From NCBI RefSeq assembly GCF_016031635.1, contig NZ_JACEGD010000013.1, forward strand, positions 62,001 through 126,000: a stretch of DNA of 64,000 bases, given 5' to 3'. A program made the position numbers and the translations under genes. Positions 17,406 to 25,395 of this stretch are shown piece after piece; position 1 is the stretch's first letter, and the number at the start of each line of letters is the position of its first letter. Source of the DNA: Bradyrhizobium diversitatis (GTDB lineage Bacteria > Pseudomonadota > Alphaproteobacteria > Rhizobiales > Xanthobacteraceae). Under the pieces are notes generated by a model. That model saw only the letters and a list, made by a program, of their open reading frames with translations, was not told the origin of the DNA and did not search any database.

Positions 17406-18464
17406 ATGGCGTTGATGCGTCGACAATCCCTGGTCAAGTTCGATGCGCCGCTGTGCGAGACCATCGTGGACACGCCCAAGCCGCAGGGCCGCGAGGTGCT
17501 GGTGCGCATCGAGCGCTGCGGCCTCTGCCATTCCGACCTGCACATCCAGGACGGCTATGCCGATCTCGGCGGCGGCAAGAAGCTCGACACCACGCGCGGC
17601 ATGACGCTGCCTTTCACGCTCGGCCACGAGATCGCCGGCGTCGTCGACGAAGTCGGCCCGGATGTCGCGGCCAGCCTCGTCGGTGCCAGGAAAGCCGTCT
17701 TCCCCTGGATCGGCTGCGGCCAGTGCCGCGATTGCCTGAACGGCGACGAGAACCTCTGCGTCAAGCAGCGCTTCCTCGGCGTCTCCATCGACGGCGGCTT
17801 TGCCACCCACGTGCTGGTGCCCGACGCGAAATACCTGCTCGACTACGATCCCCTTCCCGTCAACCAAGCCGCGACCTTGATGTGCTCCGGCGTCACCGCT
17901 TACGGCGCGCTCAAGCGCCTGGTCGACCGTCCGCGCCAGCGCAACCTGCTGCTGATCGGCCTCGGCGGCGTCGGCATGATGGGCCTGTCGTTCGCGCAGG
18001 CGATGTTCAAGCAGCCGATCACGGTCGCCGACCTCTCGCCGGCCGCGCGCGAGACCGCGCTGAAGAACGGCGCGGCCTTTGCCTATGACCCGGCCGAGCC
18101 TGACGTCATCAAGCGCATCCTCAAGGAGACCGAGGGCGGCTTCGACGAGATCGTCGATTTCGCCGGCAACGAGAAGTCGATGGCGTTCGCGGTTGCGGTC
18201 GCCGCGCACGGCGGCAAGATCGTGGTCTCCGGCCTGATGGGCGGCCAGTTCACGCTGCCCATGGTGCAATGGGTCTACAAGCGCATGACCATCGAGGGCT
18301 TCATGGTGGGCACGCTCGCCGAAGCCCACGAGCTGATGGCTCTGGCGCGCGCGGGCAAGATCAAGCCGACGCCAATGCGCGAGGAGCCGATGGGCGACGT
18401 CCAGAAATGGATCGACGAATTGCGTGCCGGCAAGGTCGTCGGCCGCATCGTGCTGAAGAACTGA
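17406..18464 (+). CDS. Zinc-dependent alcohol dehydrogenase (MDR family)
   Basis: The 352-aa protein has the catalytic zinc motif CGLCHSD (C38-C41 region) and GHE at 73-75. Structural zinc cysteines are at about 104, 107, 110 and 118 in GCGQCRDCLNGDENLC. A Rossmann motif, GLGGVGMMGLSFAQAM, follows. It should be an NAD(P)-dependent alcohol or aldehyde oxidoreductase; the substrate is not evident. GGAGGAA lies 5-6 bases before the ATG. The short gap after rsmA may allow readthrough from the lpt operon, though the functions are unrelated. A GC-rich hairpin follows the stop. Confidence 0.92.
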   Translation: MALMRRQSLVKFDAPLCETIVDTPKPQGREVLVRIERCGLCHSDLHIQDGYADLGGGKKLDTTRGMTLPFTLGHEIAGVVDEVGPDVAASLVGARKAVFPWIGCGQCRDCLNGDENLCVKQRFLGVSIDGGFATHVLVPDAKYLLDYDPLPVNQAATLMCSGVTAYGALKRLVDRPRQRNLLLIGLGGVGMMGLSFAQAMFKQPITVADLSPAARETALKNGAAFAYDPAEPDVIKRILKETEGGFDEIVDFAGNEKSMAFAVAVAAHGGKIVVSGLMGGQFTLPMVQWVYKRMTIEGFMVGTLAEAHELMALARAGKIKPTPMREEPMGDVQKWIDELRAGKVVGRIVLKN

Positions 18465-18471
18465 CGGAAGC

Positions 18472-18503
18472 GCGGCGGGCACGACGCAAGTCTGGCCCGC
18501 CGC
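18472..18503 (+). terminator. Possible hairpin after the alcohol dehydrogenase
   Basis: A 9-bp perfect stem, gcggcgggc paired with gcccgccgc, encloses a 14-base loop just after the dehydrogenase stop. There is no T-run after it, so it is a weak intrinsic terminator at best. It ends 2 bases before the EcfG-type promoter and may insulate it. Confidence 0.4.
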
Positions 18504-18505
18504 AC

Positions 18506-18530
18506 GGAACGCCTGCGGCTGCGCTGCGTT
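18506..18530 (+). promoter_or_regulatory. EcfG-type (general stress response) promoter
   Basis: The sequence holds GGAAC at 18506-18510, 16 bases, then CGTT at 18527-18530. This matches exactly the alphaproteobacterial EcfG consensus GGAAC-N16/17-CGTT known from rhizobia. The expected start of transcription falls about 6-9 bases after CGTT, at or next to the ATG of the 73-aa gene at 18539, which suggests a leaderless mRNA. An unrelated chance match in GC-rich DNA is possible, but the position directly before a gene supports it. Confidence 0.7.
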
Positions 18531-18538
18531 GGCAGCGC

Positions 18539-18760
18539 ATGTCGATCCGTTGCACCGTTGAAAGCGCATTCTTCATCGCCTGGAGCTGCCTGGAAAAGAG
18601 CGGCGAGCTCGGTCCGCCGGACGAGAGCGCGAACTTCCTGCTCGACGCGATCGAGGCGCAGCTCAGGACCGGTGAACGCCGGCAATTGATGCTCGCCAAC
18701 AGGGCGATCGACGCGTACCGCGCCGCGGCTGACGATCCTCGCTGCCGTCCAGCCCGCTGA
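18539..18760 (+). CDS. Small conserved-looking protein of unknown function, 73 aa
   Basis: The product starts MSIRCTVESAFFIAWSCLEK and continues through ANFLLDAIEAQLRTGERRQL to AIDAYRAA. It is soluble and mostly helical, with no signal or membrane segment. The composition looks like a real Bradyrhizobium small protein, not a chance frame, but I do not recognise a family. There is no ribosome site because the EcfG-type -10 box ends only 8 bases before the ATG, so the transcript would be leaderless. If the promoter is real this is a general-stress-regulated gene. The open frame continues upstream into the dehydrogenase, but no better start is visible. Confidence 0.65.
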   Translation: MSIRCTVESAFFIAWSCLEKSGELGPPDESANFLLDAIEAQLRTGERRQLMLANRAIDAYRAAADDPRCRPAR

Positions 18761-18927
18761 AGTCCAGGGCAATCGCATTTGAATATTGCAGAGGTCGTTA
18801 TGCCCGGCCATGACGCTGTGGAGACAGCCGGTGCCCATAGCCACATCTCATGAGCGATAGCCCTGCGCTGAAGTCCGCGACGCTGTGCTCTAATTTTCCA
18901 CGTCCGAACGTCCGTTGTGTGCACTTT

Positions 18928-18963
18928 GGAACCGTCGGTTCCGCCGCGGAAACGTAGGTTTCC
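18928..18963. promoter_or_regulatory. Two adjacent perfect inverted repeats upstream of a Crp/Fnr gene
   Basis: GGAACC-gtc-GGTTCC occupies 18928-18942 and GGAAAC-gtag-GTTTCC occupies 18948-18963. The centres are about 20.5 bp apart, close to two helical turns, so two dimers could bind the same DNA face. They lie 39 bases before the GTG start of the Crp/Fnr gene at 19002, or within its 5' part if a longer product is made. They could be an autoregulatory operator or an RNA structure. Confidence 0.5.
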
Positions 18964-19001
18964 CGCTGGCGCCGATTCCCGGCCCGCCAAGAGAACACAT
19001 T

Positions 19002-19721
19002 GTGACCGGTCGGCCCCAGAACGATCTGCTCCGGCAGCTCAATCACCAGGACTTCGAACTGCTCGCGCCGTACCTCCAGCCGGTCGAACTCGAGGCGAGC
19101 CACATCCTGCATCACGCCGGCGACGACGTCGCAGCGGTTCATTTCCCCTGCGGTCCCGCGCTCGTGTCCTTTGCGGTGCCGGTCGAGGACGATCGCGAGG
19201 TCGAAAGCCTGCTGGTGGGACATGAGGGCGCGGTGGGCATTTCCCCCGGCCGCACGCCTTCGCTCGCCTATTCGCGCATCGTCGTGAAGCTCGGCGGCAC
19301 CCTGGTCCGGCTGCCGCTGCGCGCGCTCGAGCAGGCGCAGCAGAGGTCGGCAACGCTCCAGGAGGTCTTCTTGCGCTATGCCGACTGCCAGTTCGCGCAG
19401 CTGCTGCAGACCGCGGCCTGCAACGCTGCGCATTCGATCGAGCAGCGCGCCGCCAAGTGGATCATGTCCGCGCAGGAACATATCGGCGGAGCCGAGATCC
19501 CTCTCACCCACGAGCAGCTCGCCGGCATGCTCGGCGTCTCCCGCAGCTATGCCAGCCGTGTCATCCAGATGTTCAAGGCGAGGCGCATCCTCGCGACCCG
19601 CCGCGGCGCCATCCTGATCCTCGACGCATCGGCACTCGAAGCAAGAGCCTGCTGTTGCAACAACTGGGTGAACAAGTATTTCGACGAGGTGCGGGGCGCA
19701 GCGGCAGCCGCCGAGGGCTGA
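19002..19721 (+). CDS. Crp/Fnr-family transcriptional regulator (first of three)
   Basis: The 239-aa protein has a cyclic-nucleotide-type sensor fold over about residues 10-125 (LNHQDFELLAPYLQPVELEA, HILHHAGDDVAAVHFPCGP) and a C-terminal winged helix. The recognition region is LTHEQLAGMLGVSRSYASRV. It lacks the N-terminal cysteine set of Fnr, so oxygen sensing by Fe-S is unlikely. A Cys triplet (CCCN) close to the C-terminus is unusual. The start is uncertain: an upstream ATG at 18915 would add 29 residues and span the palindromes at 18928-18963. I prefer the GTG because it begins at the sensor fold. The ligand is unknown. Confidence 0.85.
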   Translation: MTGRPQNDLLRQLNHQDFELLAPYLQPVELEASHILHHAGDDVAAVHFPCGPALVSFAVPVEDDREVESLLVGHEGAVGISPGRTPSLAYSRIVVKLGGTLVRLPLRALEQAQQRSATLQEVFLRYADCQFAQLLQTAACNAAHSIEQRAAKWIMSAQEHIGGAEIPLTHEQLAGMLGVSRSYASRVIQMFKARRILATRRGAILILDASALEARACCCNNWVNKYFDEVRGAAAAAEG

Positions 19722-19731
19722 TGCCTCCATC

Positions 19732-20469
19732 TCACGCAAGCGGCGGCGACTGCCGCTTCAGGTGCAGATAGACCGGACTGAAATCTCCGAGCCGCTGCAA
19801 CTCGCGCCATTTCAGCACGATCAGCTCCCCCTCGCGCAGATCCATGACGCCGCTTCGCCTGAGGTCGGCGAGCGTACGGTTCACCGTCGCGATCGCCATG
19901 CCCAGCGTCTCGCCGAGCTGGGCCAGGCTGATCGGCACGCGGCAGCGATTGCCGCGGACCAGATCCGCCGCGCGGGCGCGGTAGAACAGCTCGCAGAACA
20001 GGTGCGCCATGCGCGCCTGCATCGGCCGGGCGCTGTTGTTGGTGATGGCCTCGCGAAAGATCGCCGCGTCGAGCAAAGTCTCGCGCCACACGGACAGCGC
20101 AAAGGTTGGCCGCTGCCGGAAGGCGATGAACAATTCGCGATGCGGGATGAAGGCGACTGAGGCCGGCCCCAGCGCGCTCAATCCGTGGTCCATCTGGTCG
20201 ATGAACAGCCCCTGCGCATCCGGAAGGTCGCCGGTGAGATGGAACGCCAGGTACTGCCGCCGCCCGCTCCCGAGCAGGTGGTAGCGCGCGACCATGCCGG
20301 AGACGACCAGCACCGAATGTTCGGGTTCGTCGCCCTGACGGATGAAATCCTCGTTGGGCTCCAGATCGCGCAGCGTGAAGGTGAGCGCCCGGATTTCCGC
20401 GATGTCCTCCTCTGCCAGAGCGGTATGCTCGGAAAGGTTCCGGATCAATACGTCGTGGGCTTTTTCCAT
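19732..20469 (-). CDS. Crp/Fnr-family transcriptional regulator (second of three)
   Basis: The 245-aa protein has the beta-roll sensor (EDFIRQGDEPEHSVLVVSGM, then FHLTGDLPDAQGLFIDQMDH) and a winged helix with ISLAQLGETLGMAIATVNRT. It aligns along its length with the third regulator at 20885-21586 (shared WRETL-DAAI, a NRT recognition helix, and a closing LGDFSPVYL / LADFRPDYL), so the two are paralogues. It runs convergently with the first regulator, with only 10 bases between stops. No cAMP-binding or Fe-S signature is clear. Confidence 0.9.
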   Translation of the reverse strand: MEKAHDVLIRNLSEHTALAEEDIAEIRALTFTLRDLEPNEDFIRQGDEPEHSVLVVSGMVARYHLLGSGRRQYLAFHLTGDLPDAQGLFIDQMDHGLSALGPASVAFIPHRELFIAFRQRPTFALSVWRETLLDAAIFREAITNNSARPMQARMAHLFCELFYRARAADLVRGNRCRVPISLAQLGETLGMAIATVNRTLADLRRSGVMDLREGELIVLKWRELQRLGDFSPVYLHLKRQSPPLA

Positions 20470-20627
20470 GGGGCCGCCAAAAATCGCGCCGGTTCTATCA
20501 AATGATACGTCCGGCTTGCATTCAGCGGATTAGAACGCGTGTCGAGAGCACAGGTTGCTGACCGGTTTGCCACCGTACCAAGTCGCATCCAACCCGTCCC
20601 CCTCGACCGCGAACGAGCCGTCCCTTC

Positions 20628-20867
20628 ATGAGCCCTACGACCATCCTGGAGCGCATCTGCAGGCTATTCACATCAGATGCGAGCGAGCACCTCGACAGCA
20701 TCTGCGGTGCTATCGTCGCTGGCACGCTGAAAGAGCCGGTCCGGCCAATGTCCGATCAGGAACTCGCCCGCGCCATCCGCGAGTTCCGCTCCGCGCCGGT
20801 CTCCGACGGGACCCTCGCAAAACTCTCGGAGCGCTTCGTCGCGGCGTCGGTGCCGCGAGACGTCTGA
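20628..20867 (+). CDS. Small protein of unknown function, 79 aa
   Basis: The product (MSPTTILERICRLFTSDASE, ending VAASVPRDV) is helical and soluble. A middle segment, PMSDQELARAIREFRSAPVS, looks like a genuine protein. Its stop lies 17 bases before the ATG of the third Crp/Fnr regulator, so the two could be cotranscribed. The ribosome site is weak. I do not recognise a family. It may be a true small partner of the regulator or only an open frame in GC-rich DNA. Confidence 0.5.
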   Translation: MSPTTILERICRLFTSDASEHLDSICGAIVAGTLKEPVRPMSDQELARAIREFRSAPVSDGTLAKLSERFVAASVPRDV

Positions 20868-20884
20868 AGCAGCACGCGAGGCTC

Positions 20885-21586
20885 ATGCCGCATCCGAAGT
20901 TCATCGCGCGTCTCCAGGCGATCGAAGGCCTGTCCGAGGACGAACGCCGGCAGATCGCAGGCTTGCCGTCTACGCTGCGCCAGGTCGCGGACGGCGAGAT
21001 CGTGCTGCGCCAGGGTGAGACCGCTTCACGCTGCGTCTTCGTCGTCAGCGGCTTCCTCTACCAGGCCCGCATCGTCGGCGATCGCAGCCAGATCCTCGCC
21101 TTCCACGTTCCCGGCGACATGCCGTGCCTGCACACGCTGCTGGTCTCGCCGCTGGATGCGGACCTCGTCGGGCTCGGCTCGACCATCGTCGGCACCGTCG
21201 CGCACAGCCAGCTGCGCCAGCTTCTCGACGGCTCGATCCACCTGACCCGCGCCTTCTGGCGCGAGACGCTGATCGACGCGGCGATCTCGCGACAATGGAT
21301 CGCGCGCCTCGGCGCGCAGGCAGCGCTGCCCAAGGTCGCGCATCTCATCTGCGAACTTGCCGCAAGGCTGGAGGTCGTCGGCCTTGTCAGGGAGGGCAGT
21401 TTCCAGATTCCGATGACCCAGCGGCACGTTGCGGACGCCTGCGGGCTCTCGAGCGTCCACGTCAATCGTACCATCCAGGAGCTGAGGCATCGCGGGCTGA
21501 TTGCATGGGAGGGCAGCGAGATCGAACTGCTGCAGCCCGACGAACTGCGTAAGCTTGCGGATTTCAGGCCTGATTATCTGTGCTGA
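20885..21586 (+). CDS. Crp/Fnr-family transcriptional regulator (third of three)
   Basis: The 233-aa protein has the sensor beta-roll (EIVLRQGETASRCVFVVSGF, FHVPGDMPCLHTLL) and a winged helix with MTQRHVADACGLSSVHVNRT. It is a paralogue of the regulator at 19732-20469. The frame is open for 110 codons upstream. I chose the ATG at 20885 because the fold begins there and GCGAGG lies a few bases before it. The effector is unknown, although the phrase around PGDMPCLHTLLVSPLDADLV in this subgroup is not that of classic Crp or FixK. Confidence 0.88.
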   Translation: MPHPKFIARLQAIEGLSEDERRQIAGLPSTLRQVADGEIVLRQGETASRCVFVVSGFLYQARIVGDRSQILAFHVPGDMPCLHTLLVSPLDADLVGLGSTIVGTVAHSQLRQLLDGSIHLTRAFWRETLIDAAISRQWIARLGAQAALPKVAHLICELAARLEVVGLVREGSFQIPMTQRHVADACGLSSVHVNRTIQELRHRGLIAWEGSEIELLQPDELRKLADFRPDYLC

Positions 21587-21606
21587 GCGCAGTGCCGCAC
21601 GAGGCG

Positions 21607-21936
21607 CTAGCTCGTACGTCGAATCTCCTCCCGCTCGGATTCGACCTCCTCGGCGTCTTCGTCGTCGACCTTCATGACGTGGTCGCGGCCGGCCACCTTG
21701 AGCAGCTCGTCGAGCTTGGCGTGAATCGCCTGGGTGTCGCGGTGCTCGGCGCGCTGGATCACCAGCGTCATGCCCCATGTCGCCAGCGTCGCGAACGAGT
21801 GCCATTCGAGTCCGTTGCCCAGCGTGATCCAGGCGATGCCATAGACCACGTAGACGGCGAACGCGGCCGGGCGCGAGGTGGCGACGCCGATCTCGGTGAG
21901 CCAGCCCTTTGACTTCGGGAGAGACATGTGCGGCAA
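21607..21936 (-). CDS. Small membrane protein of the low-affinity iron permease-like family
   Basis: The 109-aa protein has two short hydrophobic helices (about residues 24-45 and 46-62) followed by VIQRAEHRDTQAIHAKLDEL, the signature segment of the bacterial PF04120 family named after yeast Fet4. Bacterial members are about 110-140 aa, and iron transport by them is not established. The C-terminus is acidic and cytoplasmic. A second ATG at 21927 is equally possible as the start. It faces the third Crp/Fnr gene convergently, with 20 bases between stops. Confidence 0.78.
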   Translation of the reverse strand: MPHMSLPKSKGWLTEIGVATSRPAAFAVYVVYGIAWITLGNGLEWHSFATLATWGMTLVIQRAEHRDTQAIHAKLDELLKVAGRDHVMKVDDEDAEEVESEREEIRRTS

Positions 21937-21994
21937 CTCGCGTAGGCCGCCGGCGTTCCCGCGGAAGCCGAAGATGCGCTGGCCCGGTCGCCCT

Positions 21995-22609
21995 CTAGGA
22001 TCGCGAGGAATGCGGCCGCCAATGTCTGAGCAGCGGACCGCCGGTCCCCAGCACAGGATCCGTCTTCGGCTTGCGGACCTTGGCGATGCGCTTGATCGCG
22101 TCAGTCCGCTCCCGCGTGTCGGTGCACTCGTCGTACGTGCCGTCCTGCGGGTAGGCTCCGACGACCAGAAAGTCCCGGCCGGACTCGATCAGCCGGTGGC
22201 CCGTGCCCGCGGGCAGGACCAAAACGTCACCGGCTTTCACATTGAGGATGCGACCCTTGATGCCGCCGCACTCGATCCTGGCCGTGCCGCGCGCCACGCC
22301 CATCACTTCATGGATCTGCGAATGGTAGTGGACGAAATCGTACACGGTGTCGCGCCACGACCGGGCCCAGCCGTTCGTGGCGAACAGCGTGTCGATGATG
22401 ACCTCGGGCGGAAAACGCCGGCCCTTCAGCTTCACCGCCCCGCGATAAAGCAGCGCCGGCAGTTTCGGATTGTTCGGCACGATGCCATCGTCGCGAAAAT
22501 GGATGGCAGTCGGTTTCCGCGCCCGCACCAGCGCCCGCAGCGTCGCCGCGTCGGGATGCTCCTCCACGAGCTTCCTGGCAAAATTCTTGATCTGGTCCTT
22601 GACCGGCAT
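21995..22609 (-). CDS. Cupin-domain protein (YjlB-like)
   Basis: The 204-aa protein holds a single cupin barrel. The first cupin motif is HYHSQIHEVMGVARG, with candidate metal ligands H, H and E, and the second is GDVLVLPAGTGHRL. Length and layout match the YjlB family, whose reaction is unknown. A helical N-terminal section (residues 1-60) precedes the barrel. GAGGAG lies 4-5 bases before the ATG. It lies 58 bases upstream of the small membrane protein on the same strand, so they may form an operon. Confidence 0.85.
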   Translation of the reverse strand: MPVKDQIKNFARKLVEEHPDAATLRALVRARKPTAIHFRDDGIVPNNPKLPALLYRGAVKLKGRRFPPEVIIDTLFATNGWARSWRDTVYDFVHYHSQIHEVMGVARGTARIECGGIKGRILNVKAGDVLVLPAGTGHRLIESGRDFLVVGAYPQDGTYDECTDTRERTDAIKRIAKVRKPKTDPVLGTGGPLLRHWRPHSSRS

Positions 22610-23062
22610 GCCTGCTCCTCAGCCGCGATTCAACGACGGCGGAGGCGAGAAGTTTCGAGGTGGAACGGGCTTGATCGGGAGCAAGGACTCATTCCCCTCC
22701 CACGGGGCTGAGCTCCTGGGCGAGCCAGTTTCGCTTGTACGAGAGCGACGTCATAAGATGCGTCACGCCCATTGGGAGCAGCCGGCAAGAGCGGACGCGG
22801 AGGGCAGCCCTCGCGCTTGGTACAGCCAAAATTCACAATCTTGGTACTGTTTTCGTGACGAGGCGCAACGCATCTATTCGCTATAACCACGACCGGAGCG
22901 ATCCCGATAGTCAGTCTTAGTTGGGAGCCCCGGTCAATGCAGACGAATAGACCGCAGACACCCGGACAACACTGCCACGCCGCCGCGGCGTGTGGATAGC
23001 CGGCGCGTTCCCGCTCGCTGCAACAGTTGCACCAAGAGACAAGGACCGAGGAGATAATTCCC
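22610..23062. other. Intergenic region with divergent starts
   Basis: No convincing gene is present between the cupin gene (minus) and the oxidoreductase (plus). Open frames here lack known domains and ribosome sites. The region holds the direct repeat CTTGGTAC at 22816-22823 and 22840-22847 (listed separately) and a TATAAC at about 22881 that could be part of a promoter. Composition is less GC-rich than the neighbouring coding DNA. Confidence 0.55.
22816..22847. promoter_or_regulatory. Direct repeat CTTGGTAC, 24 bp apart
   Basis: Two exact copies of CTTGGTAC (22816-22823 and 22840-22847) lie 24 bp apart, each followed by A/T-G. They sit about 220 bases before the oxidoreductase ATG, rather far for a simple operator but possible with a long leader. 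No regulator gene is adjacent. Confidence 0.35.
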
Positions 23063-23980
23063 ATGAAGGCGATCGTCGTAACGGAACAGGCCGCGGGAAC
23101 GGCCGGGTTGAAGCTGGTGAACCGGCGCGATCCGATGGCATCGATAAACGAGGTCGTTGTTCAGGTTCATGCGTCGGGATTTGTTCCGACCGAGCTCACG
23201 TGGCCCTCGACCTGGACCGATCGTCTCCAGCGTGACCGAACACCGTCGATCCCAGGACACGATCTGGCTGGAGTGGTTAGCGCGCTCGGATATGGCACTA
23301 CAGGATTATCGGTGGGGCAGCGGGTATTCGGCCTCACAGACTGGTACCGCGACGGCACGCTGGCCGAGTACGTGGCGGTCGAGGCACGCAACCTCGCGCC
23401 GCTACCGGGTGACGTCGATTTCACGGTGGGCGCGAGCCTGCCAGTCTCGGGCCTGACCGCATGGCAAGGGCTGTTCCAGCACGGCCGTCTCAAGGCGGGG
23501 CAGAGCGTCCTCGCACACGGCGCGGCCGGCGCAGTCGGTTCGATGGTGACGCAACTCGCACGAGAGGCCGGCGCCCACGTCATCGGCACCGGACGCGCCG
23601 CCGACCGTCAGACGGTGCTCGACTTCGGCGCTAAGGAGTTCGTCGACCTCGACAACGACGCCCTGAACGACGTCGGCAAGGTCGATCTGGTGTTCGATGT
23701 TCTCGGAGGTGACATCCAGAAGCGATCCGTCGGCCTGCTTCGATCTGGAGGAACGCTGGTGTCGATCGTGGGGCCGGCCGAGGCACGGCCCACCGACGGT
23801 GTGGCGGTCGACTTTGTCGTCGAGGCCGACCGGGCCCAACTGAGTGAGATCGTCCAGCGGGTGCGGGATGGACGACTGCGGACGAACATCGGGAATGTCT
23901 CGACTCTCGACGGCGCCGCTGCCGCCTTGAATCCGACTACGCGACGCAAGGGAAATACGATCATTCGCGTTCGCCCCTGA
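23063..23980 (+). CDS. NAD(P)H-dependent quinone-reductase-like oxidoreductase (zinc-free MDR)
   Basis: The 305-aa protein has a GroES-like N-terminus (MKAIVVTEQAAGTAGLKLVN, PGHDLAGVV) and a Rossmann domain with AHGAAGAVGSMVTQLAREAG. The zinc ligands of alcohol dehydrogenases are absent, which places it with the zinc-free quinone oxidoreductase branch. It probably reduces quinones or unsaturated carbonyls with NADPH. GGAG lies about 10 bases before the ATG. The codon use (many cgg, gac and aac) is a little different from the core genes. With the flanking non-coding DNA this hints at later acquisition, but that is inference. Confidence 0.88.
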   Translation: MKAIVVTEQAAGTAGLKLVNRRDPMASINEVVVQVHASGFVPTELTWPSTWTDRLQRDRTPSIPGHDLAGVVSALGYGTTGLSVGQRVFGLTDWYRDGTLAEYVAVEARNLAPLPGDVDFTVGASLPVSGLTAWQGLFQHGRLKAGQSVLAHGAAGAVGSMVTQLAREAGAHVIGTGRAADRQTVLDFGAKEFVDLDNDALNDVGKVDLVFDVLGGDIQKRSVGLLRSGGTLVSIVGPAEARPTDGVAVDFVVEADRAQLSEIVQRVRDGRLRTNIGNVSTLDGAAAALNPTTRRKGNTIIRVRP

Positions 23981-24411
23981 ACGACGCACGCCCGTGGATG
24001 CACGCGGCCGGCCGGCCCTGTCTGGCTCGGCCGAACGTTGAGAAAATGTCCGCGACGGACCATAAACTGCGGTGATGGAGTTACGGAATGCTCTTCGGCA
24101 ACTCGCGTTGCGCGACAACCCGCACGGGTGGAAAAAACGAAGTAATCCACTACGTCGAAAATCACTTCGATGCTTCCGTCGAACGACTGCGCAAAGGCGA
24201 TAGCCTCTTGCTCTTTCCATCCGTGATGCGCGTGCCGAGTGTGCAGTGGGGCGTCCAAGCGCCGGGCCTTGGTCCACCCCTCGGAGGTCCGCAACGGGTC
24301 AAGATGCGAAGAACTCAATCTGAGCAAATGTAGTCCGCCGTGCCTCAATGAGCGGAATTCGTGGGAGGGATTCGCCAGTTCGCTGTCGGCCGGAACCGGA
24401 CTCCCGAGGCG
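23981..24411. other. Non-coding or decayed region
   Basis: I see no intact gene. On the minus strand, around 24070-24240, the translation SFDGSIEVIFDVVDYFVF followed by a Cys-Arg-rich run, and further on RRGHFLNVRPSQTG, resembles spurious peptides I recall being annotated repeatedly in Bradyrhizobium genomes. It may therefore be a dispersed conserved non-coding element. No ribosome site or domain supports an 81-codon frame on the plus strand at 24088. Confidence 0.4.
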
Positions 24412-25395
24412 TCACTCGATGACTTGGTCGGCCGTGGCCAGCAGCGAATGCGAAACGGTGAGACCGAGTGCTTTCGCGGTCTTCAGATTGATGACCAGCT
24501 TGAGACGCGTGGGCTGCTCTATGGGCAGATCGCCGGGCTTTGCGCCCTTCAGGATCCTGTCGACATAGCCGACCGCCCGCCGGAAATGATCGGGAAAATC
24601 CGGTCCATAGGAGAGCAGCAGGCCGTAAGGGACCTGTTCAGCGTTTGACGCAATTGTCGGCACCTTGTGCGCCATGGCTGAGGCGCCCACCTGCACCCGT
24701 TCATTGTACATCGGCGGCCCGACAGCAAATGCGCCATCAAAGCCTTCGCGTGCAATGGCAGAAAAGGCCGGGTCAATTTCGTCCGCCGTCGTCACTTCGA
24801 ATACTTTGATCAGGCATCCCGCAGCTCTCCCCGCTGTTTCGTTGGCGATGGCGGTGGGCTTGGAAGACGGCTCGCGCGGATCGAGCACGAGCGCCAGGCG
24901 GGTCAATTTCGGAACGATTTCCTTGAACAGCGCGAGCCGCTTGCCGGAGAGATCAACGGTCATCAGTGAAAGTCCGGTCACGTTGCCACCAGGACGCGCG
25001 AGACTCTCGGCGAGCCCCCGACCGACCGGATCCGGGTCCCCGACAAGCACGATGGGGATCGTGCTGGTCGCTCGTTTGGCCTCCCTGGCGCCAAGTCCCG
25101 TCACAGCGACGATCACATCGACTTTGCCTTCCGCAAGTTCCTGCGCCATTGCGCGAAATCGTTCAGGTTGCTCGGCAGGAAAGCGGTGCTCCAGTTCAAT
25201 ATTCTTGCCGTCGAAATAGCCAAGCTCCTGAAATGCCTTGATCAGGACGACCAGATATTCCTCTTCCTGCTTGGCGTCGGCGGCATGCCAGAGCACGCCG
25301 ACCCGCGCGTTCGGTTTGCGTCGCTGCGCGCGCGAGGTTAGTGGCCATGCTGCAGCAGTGCTTCCGAGAAGCGTGATGAATTCGCGGCGTTTCAT
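24412..25395 (-). CDS. ABC_sub_bind (PF04392) periplasmic binding protein, orphan
   Basis: The 327-aa protein opens MKRREFITLLGSTAAAWPL, a twin-Arg-like or Sec signal typical of this family, then has RVGVLWHAADAKQEEEYLVV, GYFDGKNIELEHRF, IVLVGDPDPVGRGLAESLAR and the closing LLATADQVIE. Family members bind tryptophan, tyrosine or uncharacterised ligands, and Bradyrhizobium genomes carry many orphan copies. No permease or ATPase gene is adjacent. GAGG lies 7-8 bases before the ATG. An upstream in-frame ATG adds only six residues. Confidence 0.9.
   Translation of the reverse strand: MKRREFITLLGSTAAAWPLTSRAQRRKPNARVGVLWHAADAKQEEEYLVVLIKAFQELGYFDGKNIELEHRFPAEQPERFRAMAQELAEGKVDVIVAVTGLGAREAKRATSTIPIVLVGDPDPVGRGLAESLARPGGNVTGLSLMTVDLSGKRLALFKEIVPKLTRLALVLDPREPSSKPTAIANETAGRAAGCLIKVFEVTTADEIDPAFSAIAREGFDGAFAVGPPMYNERVQVGASAMAHKVPTIASNAEQVPYGLLLSYGPDFPDHFRRAVGYVDRILKGAKPGDLPIEQPTRLKLVINLKTAKALGLTVSHSLLATADQVIE

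Noticed and set aside
18928..18963. GGAAC at 18928 as a second EcfG promoter
   Set aside because: The 16-17 base spacing leads to GAAA or AAAC, not CGTT; the sequence is better explained as paired palindromes.
24088..24333. An 81-codon plus-strand gene
   Set aside because: No ribosome site or domain; the region looks like a dispersed non-coding element and the minus strand reads equally open.
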